A stretch of 64,000 bases of DNA. Source: CAUSWF01 sp963535465. GTDB taxonomy: Bacteria; Bacillota_I; Bacilli_A; RF39; UBA660. How positions within the stretch are numbered: position 1 is the stretch's first letter; every line of letters starts with the position of its first letter. The notes below the pieces were generated by a model. That model did not search any database and had not been told where the DNA came from. It worked only from the letters and a program-made list of their open reading frames with translations. Positions 8,814-16,593 of this stretch are shown one piece after another. The translations under genes and the position numbers were made by a program. The DNA lies in assembly GCA_963535465.1 (NCBI GenBank), contig CAUSWF010000003.1, positions 1 through 64,000 on the forward strand, in the 5' to 3' direction.

Positions 8814-9215
8814 CTATTTATTTTCTTTTTCTAATTTCTTAATAACACTCTTTGCTACTGCTATAGAATTTTTCTTTAATTTAACCGCAGTCTCTTCTAA
8901 TACAGGTGTACCAGTAGTAACAGCTAAATTTACTAATTCTTGTCCTTTTACTTTGATCTTTTCATAAGTATCTTTCGCAATACTTAATGCAGTTTCAGAA
9001 TCCATATTATTAACTAACTCTTTTAATTCAGCAATCTTATCATCCATCGCTTCTTTTACATCTTCTACCTTTATTTGACTAACTTTATCAAGTAATTCAT
9101 CAAATGCCTTCCCAAGATCTTTTCTTAATTCCTTACCACTCTTAGGTGCAAATAACATTCCAAGACCAGCACCAACTAATGCTCCTAATAAAAATTTTCC
9201 TTTTCCTTTTGCCAT
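8814..9215 (-). CDS. ytxH: YtxH-domain protein
   Basis: Small general-stress-type membrane protein of unknown biochemical role. The N-terminal Gly-rich hydrophobic segment, LLGALVGAGLGMLFAPKSG (residues 9-27), is the YtxH signature: a short membrane segment ending in APKSGKELR. The rest is a basic-acidic amphipathic helical tail (to residue 133) that could form a coiled coil. In Bacillus ytxH follows ytxG, as here (3-base gap). Start follows GAGGAAT. Confidence 0.85.
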   Translation of the reverse strand: MAKGKGKFLLGALVGAGLGMLFAPKSGKELRKDLGKAFDELLDKVSQIKVEDVKEAMDDKIAELKELVNNMDSETALSIAKDTYEKIKVKGQELVNLAVTTGTPVLEETAVKLKKNSIAVAKSVIKKLEKENK

Positions 9216-9218
9216 ATT

Positions 9219-9485
9219 CTATTCCTCCTCATCTTTAATTCTTTTATTTACTATATCAACTAACTTAGTAGTAATTGTTCCAGTAGCTTTAACAACAGTA
9301 GAAGTAATAGTATCCACTATATTAAATAAACTATCTAAAGATTCTAACTTCTTTGATGCATCATCGCTTATTTTATTTAATTTACTAACAAGTATAATAA
9401 CTTGTATTCCAAGTATTACTAGTGTAATAAATAAAACTAATAATACAAAATTTTGTAAAACAATTAATACTTCATTTATCCCCAT
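9219..9485 (-). CDS. YtxG/DUF948-like small membrane protein
   Basis: One N-terminal transmembrane helix (about residues 7-30) with a cytoplasmic helical tail (KLNKISDDASKKLESLDSLF onward). The pattern of a hydrophobic segment followed by heptad-like Leu/Ile and repeated Thr/Val resembles DUF948/YtxG, but this protein is shorter (88 aa) than Bacillus YtxG. Position directly upstream of ytxH, as in the Bacillus ytxGHJ operon, is the main support. A role in envelope stress is only family-level knowledge. Confidence 0.6.
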   Translation of the reverse strand: MGINEVLIVLQNFVLLVLFITLVILGIQVIILVSKLNKISDDASKKLESLDSLFNIVDTITSTVVKATGTITTKLVDIVNKRIKDEEE

Positions 9486-9487
9486 AA

Positions 9488-10363
9488 TTACTCCTTGTCT
9501 TTATACATAGAATCTATTAAATCAAATAAATTATCATCATCAATATTTTCATTAACTTCTTCTTTTTTATCTTCTACTTTATCTTCTTTTTTTATTTCCT
9601 TAGTCGAATCAACATAATCAACATTATATTCTAATCCTAAATCATTGTAATACTCATCAGCATCACCTACAGTTACTATCTTAACTTCTGGTTTAGATTC
9701 TTTTAAATCAACTACTTTTTCTTCTTCTACCAAACTCTTATTATCATATATTGTAGGAGTATCACTATCAAATCTATCCTCTATATCTCCATAAGCTTTA
9801 TTTCTAATATCATCAACTGTTATACTTTCTTTTTCAAAACTACTTATATGTCTAGTTTCTCTCTTAGAAATAATATCATCTTTCTTATAATTCTTATCTA
9901 ATATTCCATATATTGGTGAAATAATTGGACTAGGTTTAAAACTTGGCTTAGTCTCCTTACTAACACTATATGGATAAGGATTACTATTCTTAGATGCTCC
10001 ATATGGAACTCTCTCTTCTTCTTTATAAGAAAAATCTTGATAACTATCTTTGTAACTATAAAAATCTTCTTCCACTTCTTCCTGTGTTTCTTCTTTATAA
10101 GTATCTTCATAGTCATCATCAATTAAATTAAAAGAATTATTATCATTTTTCTTAAATATTTCATCAGGAACATTATTTTCTACTTTTTCCTCTTGCTCAT
10201 CATCATCATCTTCATCATTTAAAACTATCTTCTTCGCAATAGGTTTTACTTCTTCTTTTACATCTTCGTGTTTCTTTTCTTCTTTTTTCTTAGGAGGAAC
10301 CTCTTCTACTTCAACTTCCTCTTCCTCAAAAAACATATTTTTAAATTTGTCAAATACTCCCAT
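9488..10363 (-). CDS. Acidic low-complexity protein with amphipathic N-terminus and conserved core
   Basis: Not assigned to a named family. The N-terminus MGVFDKFKNMFF looks like a membrane-binding amphipathic helix, as in SepF. Then come Glu/Lys/Asp-rich disordered stretches (residues 13-140), a hydrophobic core KPSPIISPIYGILDKNYKK (about 143-161), and another charged region to residue 291. The core is the only part likely to be ordered and is the likely partner-binding or oligomerising motif. It is the third gene of the lipoprotein-this-ytxG-ytxH run. A cell-division or cortical scaffold role is speculation based on the N-terminus. Confidence 0.55.
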   Translation of the reverse strand: MGVFDKFKNMFFEEEEVEVEEVPPKKKEEKKHEDVKEEVKPIAKKIVLNDEDDDDEQEEKVENNVPDEIFKKNDNNSFNLIDDDYEDTYKEETQEEVEEDFYSYKDSYQDFSYKEEERVPYGASKNSNPYPYSVSKETKPSFKPSPIISPIYGILDKNYKKDDIISKRETRHISSFEKESITVDDIRNKAYGDIEDRFDSDTPTIYDNKSLVEEEKVVDLKESKPEVKIVTVGDADEYYNDLGLEYNVDYVDSTKEIKKEDKVEDKKEEVNENIDDDNLFDLIDSMYKDKE

Positions 10364-10375
10364 TAAGCACCTCTC

Positions 10376-11032
10376 CTACTCATCTAACTGAATAGCTTCA
10401 TCATCTCTATGTTTCTTATAATTAGAATCATACTTATCTACTATCTCTAAGAAATCTTCTACTGTAGTTTTATCTTTAAACAAAACATAATTTTCATCTT
10501 TTTTATTATATACGTCTTTTCCTATTAAACTATTAATTATCTTATCATTATAACTAACACTTCTAATAATAAAACTCATATTATTAATTGTATTAACTAA
10601 ATGTTTCTTATAAACATAAGCCTCTAACTTAGTATAATTATAATAATATTTAATTAAGTATTTATCACCTAATTTATCTATTTTTATATATCCTTTTTTA
10701 TTATTATAATTTAATTCTTTATAATAATAGTAATTATTATTCTTATCATTCTTAATATCTACTTTATTATAATACCCTATAATATCAATATACATAAAAT
10801 ATGAATTACCATATTCATCTTTAAATATAACATTATAGTCATCCCTAACATATATTTTTAATCCTCTAGGAACATAATAAGAATAACCATCGTATTGAAC
10901 ATTTTTAAGTTTAACATTATCACTAAGTAGCTTCTTAATATTATTATCTATATCACTATTACTCAAAGTAGTTATAGAACAACCAGTAATTAAAAAAGTA
11001 CTTAATAAAAGTAGCATAACTAGTTTTTTCAT
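10376..11032 (-). CDS. Putative lipoprotein
   Basis: Signal peptide with lipobox LITGC (residues 15-19), so it should be lipidated on Cys19 by Lgt and processed by Lsp, then held on the outer face of the membrane. The mature part (about 200 aa) is Tyr/Asn/Lys-rich, with SYYVPRGLKIYVRDDYN and repeated aromatic beta-strand patterns, and ends in an acidic tail. No enzymatic motif is visible. It begins the run leading into ytxG-ytxH, with a 12-base gap to the next gene. Confidence 0.75.
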   Translation of the reverse strand: MKKLVMLLLLSTFLITGCSITTLSNSDIDNNIKKLLSDNVKLKNVQYDGYSYYVPRGLKIYVRDDYNVIFKDEYGNSYFMYIDIIGYYNKVDIKNDKNNNYYYYKELNYNNKKGYIKIDKLGDKYLIKYYYNYTKLEAYVYKKHLVNTINNMSFIIRSVSYNDKIINSLIGKDVYNKKDENYVLFKDKTTVEDFLEIVDKYDSNYKKHRDDEAIQLDE

Positions 11033-11067
11033 GTTCCCTCCTACTCTTACAAATATTATAGCATCTT

Positions 11068-11706
11068 TTACTTATTTGTAAAACTTTTTATTGCGTGTAA
11101 ATAATAAATATTATCACCATTTGATACAAACTTATCTTCATATTCTGTAGTTATCAAATCAGTAGCTTCATTATGCAAATCAAAACTAACATCATATAAC
11201 CCATATCCATACTGAGATAATGTCTCTATGCTATATCTGAATAAATTATAATTATCAGTTCTAAGTTGGATAGAAGGTTCCCCTTTAAAAATCTTATCAT
11301 ACTTTTCTAAAAATATTTTACTAGTAAGTCTTCTATCAGCATGACGACTCTTAGGCCATGGATCACTAAAATTTAAATATACCAAATCTACCTCTTTATT
11401 AAAACATAAATCTATTTCTTGAGCATTAAGTCTAAGTATTTTTAAATTAGTAAGTCCAACAGGTATATTAGGTAAAGCTCTAGCTAATACATTATCAACT
11501 TTTTCTATACCAATATAATTAATATTAGGATTATTAATCGCATTTTCTACAATAAATTTACCCTTACCCATACCTATCTCTATATATATAGGATTACTAT
11601 TATCAAATAAACTATTCCACTTACCAATATATTTTTCTGAGTCTTTAACTACATATTCTGAATTATTAATTATTTTACTTTTATTTTTTAAATTTCTAAG
11701 TCTCAT
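11068..11706 (-). CDS. trmB: tRNA (guanine-N7-)-methyltransferase TrmB
   Basis: Methylates G46 in the tRNA variable loop using S-adenosylmethionine. Motif I is IEIGMGKGKFI (near residues 42-52), the YIGIEK motif II follows, and the TrmB-specific FSDPWPKSRHADRRL (near 112-126) contains the proposed catalytic Asp and guanine-binding residues. Length (212 aa) is normal. In Bacillus trmB (ytmQ) lies in the same chromosomal neighbourhood as ytxGH and ytqA. Confidence 0.97.
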   Translation of the reverse strand: MRLRNLKNKSKIINNSEYVVKDSEKYIGKWNSLFDNSNPIYIEIGMGKGKFIVENAINNPNINYIGIEKVDNVLARALPNIPVGLTNLKILRLNAQEIDLCFNKEVDLVYLNFSDPWPKSRHADRRLTSKIFLEKYDKIFKGEPSIQLRTDNYNLFRYSIETLSQYGYGLYDVSFDLHNEATDLITTEYEDKFVSNGDNIYYLHAIKSFTNK

Positions 11707-11766
11707 AAAATCACCAAGAATATTTTATCATAAAGAAGATTTTAGAACAAATATCTATGTTAAACA

Positions 11767-11819
11767 AGTAGTAAACTACACTTACTTCAATTTACTACTA
11801 CATATATAAGTGCTATACT
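11767..11819 (+). promoter_or_regulatory. Promoter of the fem pair with an overlapping inverted repeat
   Basis: TTTACT (11791-11796), 17 bases, TATACT (11814-11819) with an extended -10 TGC (11811-11813). A 9-base inverted repeat, AGTAGTAAA (11767-11775) and TTTACTACT (11791-11799), places one arm exactly on the -35 box. This could be a repressor operator or a terminator-like hairpin between divergent genes. Confidence 0.6.
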
Positions 11820-11840
11820 AAATATGGAAAGTGAGGTCTT

Positions 11841-13148
11841 ATGCTTAGACTTATTAACTTAGAAAAAAATGAATTCGATAATTTTGTAAAAAATAATAAA
11901 TATAAATCACACTTCCTTCAATCACTAAGTTGGGGAGAATTTGCTAAAGCCAAGAAAAATGTTACACCATTTTACTTAGGCCTAATAGATGATGAAAAAA
12001 ATATATTAGGTGCAACTCTATTATTGGAAAAAAAGTTACCACTAAATTACACATATTTTTATGCACCACGTGGTTTCGTATTAGATTATTCAAAAAAAAA
12101 CATATTAAAAGAAATGACTAAAAAAGTAGTTGAATTCTGTAAAAAGAAAAAAGCAATATTTTTAAAAATAGACCCAGATTTAATAAAAGAAAAAGAATCA
12201 TGTACTGGTGAAAAAACTACATATGATAATACATTTTATAACAATCTACTAGAAGTAGGATTTAAACACCAAGGTTTTACAAAAAACTTTGAAACTAATC
12301 AACCAAGATATACATTTAGAATAGATTTAACAAAAGGTCTAGAAGAAGTAGAAAACTGTTTTTCTAAAACAACTAAACAAAGAATTGCTAAAGCAGAGAA
12401 ATTAAATATAGAAACATATATTGGTAATAAAAGTAATATAAAAGACTTTTACTATTTGATGCAACTAACTGAAAATAGAAAAGACTTTATATCATACGAT
12501 GAGTCATATTATGAAACACTATATGAAGTATTAAATGGTAACCCATCTACTAAAGCTACACTATTTATCGGTAAAATTGTATTCAGTAAAACTATTAAAG
12601 AATTAGAAAAAAACTTAAAAATAGTAAACAATCAAATATCAATATTACCTATAGATAACTTATCTAAATCTGCTAAAACTAAACTACAAGAATTAAAAAA
12701 ACAAAAAGATAATATTAAATTAGATATAGAAAAATATAAAGAAGCAAAAAATGAATATGGAGACTCCCTAATATTATCAGCACATATGTTAATACAATAT
12801 GGTAATAAATGTTGGGTATTATACGCAGGTAATCATAATGTACTAAGTGAAACCTATGCAAACTACTTAACTTATAGAGAGCATATAAGATATGCAATAA
12901 ATAATCAATTAGAAATATATGATCAATTTGGAACTATAGGTGATTTGAGTAAAGATAACCCTAGAATTGGCCTACACGAATTCAAGAAAAAATTCGGAGG
13001 AGATTATGTAGAATTCCTAGGAGAATGGGACTATATAATTAACCCTATCATGTATTTCGTATATACTAAATTAATTCCAATTTATAGAAACTTCGTAAGA
13101 AAGAAAAGTAAGAAGGTGTTAAAAAATGAAATTGATAACATTAAGTGA
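11841..13148 (+). CDS. FemAB/MurM-type peptidyltransferase (first of pair)
   Basis: Member of the Fem family, which adds amino acids from aminoacyl-tRNA to the peptidoglycan stem peptide to build the interpeptide bridge. Two GNAT-like lobes are visible: FLQSLSWGEFAK (near 25-36), FYAPRGFVLDYS (near 73-84) and C-terminal IYDQFGTIGDL plus GLHEFKKKFGGDYVEFLGEWD (near 377-402). A Lys/Glu-rich coiled-coil hairpin is inserted (about 258-300), as in FemA. Length (435 aa) is typical. It ends in TGA and overlaps the next fem gene by 23 bases. Confidence 0.9.
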   Translation: MLRLINLEKNEFDNFVKNNKYKSHFLQSLSWGEFAKAKKNVTPFYLGLIDDEKNILGATLLLEKKLPLNYTYFYAPRGFVLDYSKKNILKEMTKKVVEFCKKKKAIFLKIDPDLIKEKESCTGEKTTYDNTFYNNLLEVGFKHQGFTKNFETNQPRYTFRIDLTKGLEEVENCFSKTTKQRIAKAEKLNIETYIGNKSNIKDFYYLMQLTENRKDFISYDESYYETLYEVLNGNPSTKATLFIGKIVFSKTIKELEKNLKIVNNQISILPIDNLSKSAKTKLQELKKQKDNIKLDIEKYKEAKNEYGDSLILSAHMLIQYGNKCWVLYAGNHNVLSETYANYLTYREHIRYAINNQLEIYDQFGTIGDLSKDNPRIGLHEFKKKFGGDYVEFLGEWDYIINPIMYFVYTKLIPIYRNFVRKKSKKVLKNEIDNIK

Positions 13149-14427
13149 AAAAGAATTTAAAAAATTCGCTGACAAATCTACTCAAATTTCATTCTATCAG
13201 ACTTCAGAATGGGCTAATCTAAAAAAGAAAAATGGATGGGTTCCACATTTTTTAGGACTTAAAAATGATGAGAAAATAATATGTGCATCACTTATATTAT
13301 CTAAAAAAATAAAGCTTATTAATAAAAATTTATTTTATGCACCGCGTGGATTTTTAATAGATTATACCGATAAAGAATTACTAAGCACTTGGACTAAAGA
13401 ACTTAAAAAATATATTAAAGAAAATAAAGGTATTTTTGTAAAAATAGATCCATATATTGAATATCAAGAAAGAGATAATGAAGGACAAATAGTTGAACAT
13501 GGTAGAAATAATTACCTAGCTCATAAAAATTTAAAAGAACTAGGATATAAACATTTTGGATTCAATCTAATGCAAGAAACACTTCAACCTAGATGGATGC
13601 ATGTAATAGACACTAAAGGATTAACTCTAGAAGAAGTAAACGCTAAAATGGACTCTAAAACAAGGCAAATACTAAGAAAAAATGAAAGATGCGGTATAAC
13701 CGTTAGAGAAATAGAAAAAAATGAATTAAAAACATTTAAAGAAATAATGCAAAGAACTTCTGATAGAAGGGAATTTATTGATAGACCTTTTTCATATTAT
13801 GAATCTATGTGGGATTCACTACACGATTCAGGAATACTAAAAATATTAATTGGTGAAATAGACTTTAATATATATGAAAAAAATACAATAGAAGAATTAG
13901 AACAAAACAAAAAAGAATTAGAAGATAGAATTTATAAGCACGATAATAATCTATTGCATATGAATGAAAAAAAATATAAAAATTCAAACAAATTAAATGA
14001 AGATGCAATTAAAAGATTAGAAAATGATTTAGAAAAAATTAATAATTACAAAAAAGAATTTGGTGAAAAACAAGTATTAGGTGGAATACTATTTCTAATA
14101 TATGGAAATGAAGTTTTATCACTTCTAGGAGGAACCCTAGATAATGTAATGAACTTCAAAAGTGCATATAATATTCACTATGCCGGAATAAAATATGCAG
14201 TAGAAAATAAATATAATAGATATAATTTCTATGGAATAACAGGAATATTTGATCCTAAAAATCCACTATATGGACTATATCTATTTAAGAAATCATTTGG
14301 AGGACATGTAGTAGAATTAAATGGCGAATATAATTTAGTTATATCTAAGCCATGGTATTTTATTTATAATGTGGCATTTAATACATATCACTTATTGAAA
14401 AATATAAAAGCAAAGATTAAAAAATAA
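13126..14427 (+). CDS. FemAB/MurM-type peptidyltransferase (second of pair)
   Basis: Paralogue of the preceding gene. Conserved landmarks: FYQTSEWANLKKKNG (near 24-38), LFYAPRGFLIDY (near 69-80), RWMHVIDTKGL, the coiled-coil insertion (about 257-310) and C-terminal FYGITGIFDPKNPLYGLYLF followed by KKSFGGHVVELNGEYN. Length (433 aa) is normal. The SD (AAGAAGGTG) and start lie inside the previous gene, so the pair is translationally coupled. In Staphylococcus FemA and FemB act in sequence on one bridge; two different positions are likely here, but amino acid and order cannot be predicted. Confidence 0.9.
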   Translation: MKLITLSEKEFKKFADKSTQISFYQTSEWANLKKKNGWVPHFLGLKNDEKIICASLILSKKIKLINKNLFYAPRGFLIDYTDKELLSTWTKELKKYIKENKGIFVKIDPYIEYQERDNEGQIVEHGRNNYLAHKNLKELGYKHFGFNLMQETLQPRWMHVIDTKGLTLEEVNAKMDSKTRQILRKNERCGITVREIEKNELKTFKEIMQRTSDRREFIDRPFSYYESMWDSLHDSGILKILIGEIDFNIYEKNTIEELEQNKKELEDRIYKHDNNLLHMNEKKYKNSNKLNEDAIKRLENDLEKINNYKKEFGEKQVLGGILFLIYGNEVLSLLGGTLDNVMNFKSAYNIHYAGIKYAVENKYNRYNFYGITGIFDPKNPLYGLYLFKKSFGGHVVELNGEYNLVISKPWYFIYNVAFNTYHLLKNIKAKIKK

Positions 14428-14442
14428 TTGAATTAGTCAACA

Positions 14443-14478
14443 AAAAGTAGATCACATTCTTTTTATGTGTCTACTTTT
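14443..14478 (+). terminator. Terminator after the fem pair
   Basis: Long stem AAAAGTAGA..CACAT / ATGTG..TCTACTTTT with one bulged base, followed by a weak T tract. A second hairpin follows at 14491-14509. Confidence 0.65.
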
Positions 14479-14490
14479 ACTTTATCACTT

Positions 14491-14523
14491 AAGATTAAAA
14501 AATAATCTTGCTTTATTTTTTTT
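14491..14523 (+). terminator. Second hairpin with T tract before the Fic gene
   Basis: Stem AAGATTA/TAATCTT (14491-14497, 14503-14509) followed by a tract of T (14512-14523). It probably backs up the preceding terminator. Confidence 0.65.
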
Positions 14524-14567
14524 ATAAAATATGTTATAATAAGCACCTATAAGAAAAGAGGGATAAT

Positions 14568-15569
14568 ATGACAGTTAAAAACGGTCAAAATCTAGCTAAA
14601 ACTAAATACTTTCCAATAAAAGAGTTTTTATCTAAAATAATAATAGAGCCAGACACACTAGAAGAAGCTGAATATACAAACATAATGTTTGAAGAGTATA
14701 TGGAAAAACTACTACAATTTAGTGAAACTAGTATCGCAATATTCTTAGCTGAATCATTAAAAAAAGAATGGGAATCTTCTAATAAAATAGAAAATTCTAA
14801 AGGAACTATTGAATTTGGTGAAGATATGTTTTTTAATAAACTATCAATATCTCACAACAGAGTAAAAGAATTACACAAAGTAATACTTGGTTTAGATAAA
14901 AATGAAGACTACAGAAAAAAAGAAGTCAATGTAAGTACAATAGAACCATACGAAGAATGGATGAAAGAAAATGAAAATAATATAATTATAGATACTGCAC
15001 AAGGAAAAATATGCGAGCACATTTATTGGCGAGGTTCAGAAGTAAAAGATATCAAAAAATTTATGGATGATTTTATTATTTACTATAAAGATTCATCAAT
15101 ATCTATAATTAATACAAATCCATTTATAAAAGCTTCCTTAATACATCTAATATTCGTAAGAATACACCCATTTTTAGATGGAAACGGAAGAACAGCTAGG
15201 GTATTACACAACATAAAATTCACAGACTCAATCAATAGAATTAAAAATACTAAATTAAAACTTTGTCCAGTAAATATATCTTATTGCATTGAGAAATTTA
15301 AAACTACATACTCTAAAAAGATTGATGACATATATTTCGATTTAGATCACTTTGATAATATTTATAAAAATTCAGAAGCTATAAATGTTTGGATAAGATT
15401 TAATCTAAGAAATTATCAAGACGAAATAGCTTATCTAATGTCTAGGTTAGACGACAAAGTGGTCAAAGAAGCAATGAAAAATATTGAAACAATGTCATCA
15501 AATGACGAAGAATCTATATGGTCAAAAGAAATAAAGAAAATGAAAATAAAAAATTTATATAAACAATAA
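14568..15569 (+). CDS. Fic-domain protein (predicted adenylyltransferase)
   Basis: The core Fic motif HPFLDGNGRTAR (residues 200-211) is complete; its His is the general base for transfer of AMP (or another nucleotide) to a target hydroxyl. An N-terminal inhibitory-helix motif fitting (S/T)xxxE(G/N), SNKIEN at 71-76, predicts a class II Fic that is self-inhibited by Glu75. Length (333 aa) fits class II. A -10 box TATAAT (14535-14540) with extended TG precedes it. It stands alone between terminators, with no antitoxin partner. The target is unknown. Confidence 0.88.
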   Translation: MTVKNGQNLAKTKYFPIKEFLSKIIIEPDTLEEAEYTNIMFEEYMEKLLQFSETSIAIFLAESLKKEWESSNKIENSKGTIEFGEDMFFNKLSISHNRVKELHKVILGLDKNEDYRKKEVNVSTIEPYEEWMKENENNIIIDTAQGKICEHIYWRGSEVKDIKKFMDDFIIYYKDSSISIINTNPFIKASLIHLIFVRIHPFLDGNGRTARVLHNIKFTDSINRIKNTKLKLCPVNISYCIEKFKTTYSKKIDDIYFDLDHFDNIYKNSEAINVWIRFNLRNYQDEIAYLMSRLDDKVVKEAMKNIETMSSNDEESIWSKEIKKMKIKNLYKQ

Positions 15570-15604
15570 AAAGATTTCACTTCATTAGTAAAATCTTTTA
15601 TTTT
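15566..15604. terminator. Bidirectional terminator between fic and the convergent operon
   Basis: AAAAGATTT and AAATCTTTT flank a 13-base loop (15578-15590). A-rich and T-rich flanks on both sides suit both the plus-strand fic and the minus-strand gene ending at 15598. Confidence 0.8.
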
Positions 15605-15903
15605 CTCTTTTTATATATTATTCCTAGTAAATTAAATGATATAAAAGCAAGCCCCATAGTTACAAATGACGCAACTAATAATTGTAGATAAAATAACTTA
15701 ACTAATGACATTAAAAACACAATTATAGTTATATCTAAAGCAGATACTAAAGCAACTGCTTGATTAAGACTCTTTTTATCCTTACTATCTATCTTAAACT
15801 TAGAAGTTATATATCTAACTTCAACTAATTCCCTCTTATTAGCTCTAAGTATCAATAATTGATATAAAACATATACCACTAAAAATATTATTAAATAAAT
15901 CAT
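15598..15903 (-). CDS. Small membrane protein, unknown
   Basis: Not recognised. 101 aa with three hydrophobic segments: residues 1-18, about 47-69 and about 71-93, with a charged stretch (RANKRELVEVRYITSKFKID) between the first and second and a basic C-terminus KKRK. The ATG overlaps the TGA of the gene upstream (ATGA), so it is translationally coupled to the 230-aa protein and probably works with it. No catalytic motif is visible. Confidence 0.7.
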   Translation of the reverse strand: MIYLIIFLVVYVLYQLLILRANKRELVEVRYITSKFKIDSKDKKSLNQAVALVSALDITIIVFLMSLVKLFYLQLLVASFVTMGLAFISFNLLGIIYKKRK

Positions 15904-16592
15904 TCAATCAATCCTCTCTGATATACATGACTAATAGTCATAACAGTATCATCAAATTCTTCTTTATTATACTTTTTAATAAATTGTTTAATAGAAGTAT
16001 CTAATGATGAATATTTATTATATAACTCATTAGCTAGATTAGTACAATCAACTACTTGAGGTTGACCATTCTTATATAAATATAATGTACCTTCAGGATA
16101 AGTTAATAAACTGGCCTTTTCAGCTGTATTATATGTCTTATCTTTAATAAAATTATTCAAAACATCTATTAATATCTTATCATTAGGGAAATTGTTCCTT
16201 AAAAAATCTATTACACTATATTGTTTAAACATTGGAATGTTTTTATATTTATTTAATTCTTCAAGCAATTCTTTATTATCAGATATTTTTAGTAAAAATA
16301 AATAATTATCTATAACTTTATATGCCGCTAACATATAATCATTTCTAATATCGCCTTCTATTGATTTATCCCAAGCTAAATAATTACCATTATGAAAAAC
16401 TAAATGAAGATATAAAGAAGCATTTTTAATATTTTCATAAGGAAAATCTATTATCTTAGAGTAATCTCCATCAAATAGATGTTTAAAAATAACATTATTT
16501 AAAGATAAATCATTATCATTAGGATCATCTACTTCAGAATAATAATTTAAAATAGTATATTTTCTAATTGCTGTATATAATTTATTATTCAT
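15900..16592 (-). CDS. Hypothetical cytoplasmic protein
   Basis: Not recognised. 230 aa, no signal peptide or membrane helix, acidic, rich in Tyr, Asn, Leu and Asp, with mostly helical pattern. The one distinct stretch is LTYPEGTLYLYKNGQPQVVD (about residues 164-183), a likely beta-hairpin. It ends in TGA. It lies one base after the GH31 gene and overlaps the next membrane gene, so it belongs to a GH31-hypothetical-membrane protein operon and may serve carbohydrate use or cell-surface glycan turnover. Confidence 0.65.
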   Translation of the reverse strand: MNNKLYTAIRKYTILNYYSEVDDPNDNDLSLNNVIFKHLFDGDYSKIIDFPYENIKNASLYLHLVFHNGNYLAWDKSIEGDIRNDYMLAAYKVIDNYLFLLKISDNKELLEELNKYKNIPMFKQYSVIDFLRNNFPNDKILIDVLNNFIKDKTYNTAEKASLLTYPEGTLYLYKNGQPQVVDCTNLANELYNKYSSLDTSIKQFIKKYNKEEFDDTVMTISHVYQRGLIE

Positions 16593-16593
16593 A

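Noticed and set aside
9898..10122. Minus-strand ORF within the acidic 291-aa gene
   Set aside because: Alternative frame of a low-complexity coding region, Lys/Ile-rich, no SD.
13126..14427. Recent tandem duplication or mobile origin of the fem pair
   Set aside because: The two proteins are clearly diverged and there are no flanking repeats or transposase genes.
14443..14523. tRNA gene in the gap after the fem pair
   Set aside because: Two simple hairpins with T tracts; no cloverleaf or T-arm sequence.
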